Below, one piece after another: positions 62,416 through 64,000 of a stretch of DNA of 64,000 nt. The first letter of the stretch is position 1. Each line of letters opens with the position of its first letter. The stretch spans positions 1 to 64,000 of the forward strand of contig NZ_JACHWZ010000011.1 of the NCBI RefSeq assembly GCF_014191725.1. The letters run 5' to 3'. Below the pieces are notes generated by a model. That model had not been told where the DNA came from and searched no databases. It saw nothing but the letters and a program-made list of their open reading frames with translations. Source of the DNA: Microbulbifer rhizosphaerae. Lineage in GTDB: Bacteria; Pseudomonadota; Gammaproteobacteria; Pseudomonadales; Cellvibrionaceae. A program made the translations under genes and the position numbers.

Positions 62416-63626
62416 TAGACTGGATACCGGCCTGCGCCGGTCGCCGCAACCTTCTCCGGCTGGTTGCGGTGCCGGTATTCGGTGGGTGTCATACCCACCA
62501 GCTTCTTGAAGAAGGAATTGAAAGTCGCCTTGGTGTTGAAACCCGAGTCGAGCATGATATCCATCACCGTCTGCTCCGCGCAGTCCGGGTCCGCCAGGCG
62601 GCGCTTGGCCTCCTCGATTCGGTAGTGGTTGACGAACTCGAAGAAGTTGCGCCCGAAGTGCCGGTTGACAGTGTTGGACAGCGCCCGCTTGGGTATCTCC
62701 AGTTGCACTGAAAGCTGCTCCAGGGTCAGGGTCGGCGCCAGGAAGGGTTTTTCCTCTTCCATATAACGGGTGATTTTCTCCGCGAGCGCACTGTCCACCG
62801 CGGGCTTCTCCTCCGCCTTTTGCTGCGGCTCATCTTCGTCCGCTTTCCGCTCCAGGCCCTCGAACATGGAGGAGTAGCTGAGGCTGAAGAAAATCATCGC
62901 GCTAATCAGGATAAAGACCGTGTAGTTGCTGGTGAGCCCCATAATGCGGAAGTCCACCATGATATCCAGTTGCGCAGCCAGGGTGAGCGCTATGTTCACC
63001 AGCACTGCCCAGCTGCGGATCACCAGGAAGCCCAGCACCAGCATCATCAGCCAGGTGAAGTCGATTTTCTCGATATTGGAATAGGAATCCTGTATCCGAC
63101 GGCGGCAGTTGTGGATCTCCAGCAGGCACAGCACGCCGAACACCACCCGCAACACCTCCCGCCCGAAACCGATCGCCAGGTTCAGCAGCGTCTCATCGTA
63201 GGGCGTGTAACCCTCGAGCATGGAGACTTTTGTCGCGGTATCGAAGCGGAAATAAGAAAAGTATTCGAACAATGCGTAGGCGATGAAGGGCACCAGGTAG
63301 ATCAGGTCCCGGCGGGTCAGGCGGTATTCCCGGTAGATCAGCGAGCGGGTGTACCAGAGCAGTACCGGCCCTTCCAGCCAGTAGCCGAAACCGAATACGT
63401 AGAAAAGGTTTGGAGAAGTATGAATTGCCCAGTCGCGGAAACCCGCACCAAAATTGATCAGGATATCCAGCGGTATCGCCGCCTGGGTGAATAGAAACAG
63501 TGCCAGCAGCACATTGCTGATATAGCCCTCCCTGCGGATTACCAGTAGCAACAGCGCAAACAGAGTGCACTGGTAGCTGGTCATCATTAGGACTACATCA
63601 TGAAAATTGAACAGAAGAATATCCAT
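62415..63626 (-). CDS. Membrane-anchored AraC-family regulator
   Basis: A 403-residue protein. Residues 1-245 hold about seven hydrophobic segments (SYQCTLFALLLLVIRR; LLALFLFTQAAIPLDI; FYVFGFGYWLEGPVLLWYT; LIYLVPFIAYALFEYF; TWLMMLVLGFLVIRSWAVLV; YTVFILISAMIFFSLSY), then a linker rich in E/K. The C-terminal 110 residues are an AraC HTH: LTLEQLSVQLEIPKRALSNT and VMDILDSGFNTKATFNSFFK-like second helix pair (MDIMLDSGFNTKATFNSFFK). It ends FKKLVGMTPTEYRHR, the typical C-terminal signature. Membrane-embedded sensing of a sugar or its signal is inference. Confidence 0.93.
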   Translation of the reverse strand: MDILLFNFHDVVLMMTSYQCTLFALLLLVIRREGYISNVLLALFLFTQAAIPLDILINFGAGFRDWAIHTSPNLFYVFGFGYWLEGPVLLWYTRSLIYREYRLTRRDLIYLVPFIAYALFEYFSYFRFDTATKVSMLEGYTPYDETLLNLAIGFGREVLRVVFGVLCLLEIHNCRRRIQDSYSNIEKIDFTWLMMLVLGFLVIRSWAVLVNIALTLAAQLDIMVDFRIMGLTSNYTVFILISAMIFFSLSYSSMFEGLERKADEDEPQQKAEEKPAVDSALAEKITRYMEEEKPFLAPTLTLEQLSVQLEIPKRALSNTVNRHFGRNFFEFVNHYRIEEAKRRLADPDCAEQTVMDIMLDSGFNTKATFNSFFKKLVGMTPTEYRHRNQPEKVAATGAGRYPV

Positions 63627-63965
63627 ATCCGCTCTACCATCGCTCTTGTTTGTTCTTGTAAATCCGACGTCAAAGGTTAATTGTTAACCAGGTGCCAGGC
63701 AAGTGATGACTTCTCATTCCGTCCAACTTTGCACTGCGCACAAAGTTGGACGTCCAAAATTGTGAAGCGGCACAAATCAGGACGATTGTGGCCGGGCCCG
63801 ACGGGAAAATACCGCCGAGACATCGAAACCCGATTCTAACGATAACAGAGGGAGCACCGGCAGTGATGTTCACTGCCGGACCGGCGACATCACCGCGCCT
63901 CCGACCGGACGGTATTCCTGCGGGACCTCCCGTACTTTCACTGAACCCTATTTCCCGGAGTGTCT
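63627..63965. promoter_or_regulatory. Divergent AraC / partial gene intergenic region
   Basis: 339 bp without a gene. It contains the 31-bp palindrome listed separately and several GCCGG-rich short dyads (near 63860-63880). A PuPuAGG-type site GGAG lies 6 nt before the ATG at 63966. No certain promoter boxes. Confidence 0.5.
63721..63751. promoter_or_regulatory. Palindromic operator candidate
   Basis: GTCCAACTTTG, nine nt, CAAAGTTGGAC: exact 11-bp arms, 95 nt upstream of the AraC start. A near-identical half site lies upstream of the sugar porter at 60505. Repeats of this kind are typical for AraC-family dimers. Confidence 0.7.
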
Positions 63966-64000
63966 ATGTTCTACAAACAACAATGCGCGGCCTGTGCCCT
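63966..64000 (+). CDS. Start of a gene cut by the window edge
   Basis: ATG with CGGAG 7 nt upstream begins MFYKQQCAACA and runs to the end of the window without a stop. Position next to a sugar porter and AraC gene would suit an outer-membrane receptor, but 11 residues do not show this. Confidence 0.4.
   Translation, partial: MFYKQQCAACA

Overview
The window reads as ordinary chromosome of a GC-rich marine-type gammaproteobacterium. The ispD-ispF-truD-pcm-nlpD-rpoS block, the fdxA/mutS and pncC/recA/recX neighbours, and the lysC-alaS-csrA-tRNA-Ser group match gene orders known from Pseudomonas and relatives. Gene content (an AsmA-like ydbH-ynbE-ydbL operon, a sugar-porter/AraC pair, many interspersed palindromic repeats) makes a Microbulbifer/Cellvibrionales-like host my best guess; this is inference without any search. 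There is no prophage, CRISPR array or autonomous insertion sequence.

Layout. 1-190: leader and P1-like promoter of a stable-RNA (probably rRNA) operon running leftward, then a terminator. 193-11523, almost all minus strand: tRNA-Ser(GCU), csrA, lysC, alaS, a HIT protein, a Trm112-like protein, an alpha/beta hydrolase, class I aldolase, glpK, recX, recA with an SOS box, and pncC. 11557-16211: a compact four-gene chaperone cassette (GrpE-like, Hsp70, a large unknown protein, a J-like protein lacking HPD). 16257-18511: remains of an RND adaptor gene, a strong hairpin, then a DUF2231 protein and a PQQ-type sugar dehydrogenase lipoprotein. 18697-25837: mutS, fdxA, a polysaccharide deacetylase, an AhpD-like protein, dinB with an SOS box against its start codon, and a small ECF sigma/membrane-protein pair.

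25850-36323: an acyl-CoA catabolic region. The divergent LysR gene separates a leftward operon (histidine phosphatase, acyl-CoA dehydrogenase, APH-type kinase, two SDRs, MaoC hydratase) from a rightward fadH and an isochorismatase-fold gene. The kinase plus dehydrogenase pairing resembles the lva system and ACAD10/11, which degrade 4-hydroxy acids through a phosphorylated acyl-CoA. 36605-43892: a possible small transcript, a carboxylesterase, a SixA-like phosphatase, pepN and ggt. 44068-47899: ydbH-ynbE-ydbL for envelope phospholipid transport, interrupted by a palindromic mobile-type element. 48038-60219: rpoS, nlpD, a DUF368 protein, pcm, truD, ispF, ispD, ftsB, eno, kdsA, pyrG and tilS, i.e. 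stationary phase, isoprenoid, division and LPS-precursor genes. 60616-64000: a sugar porter, a membrane-anchored AraC regulator with a likely operator, and the start of a further gene.

The most unusual features are the chaperone cassette with its unrecognised 647-residue protein; two copies of a ~265-bp element whose terminal arms differ between copies but stay matched within each copy; and repeats of the TGTAGGAGC type whose edge supplies the stop codon of recX, mutS and the SixA-like gene.
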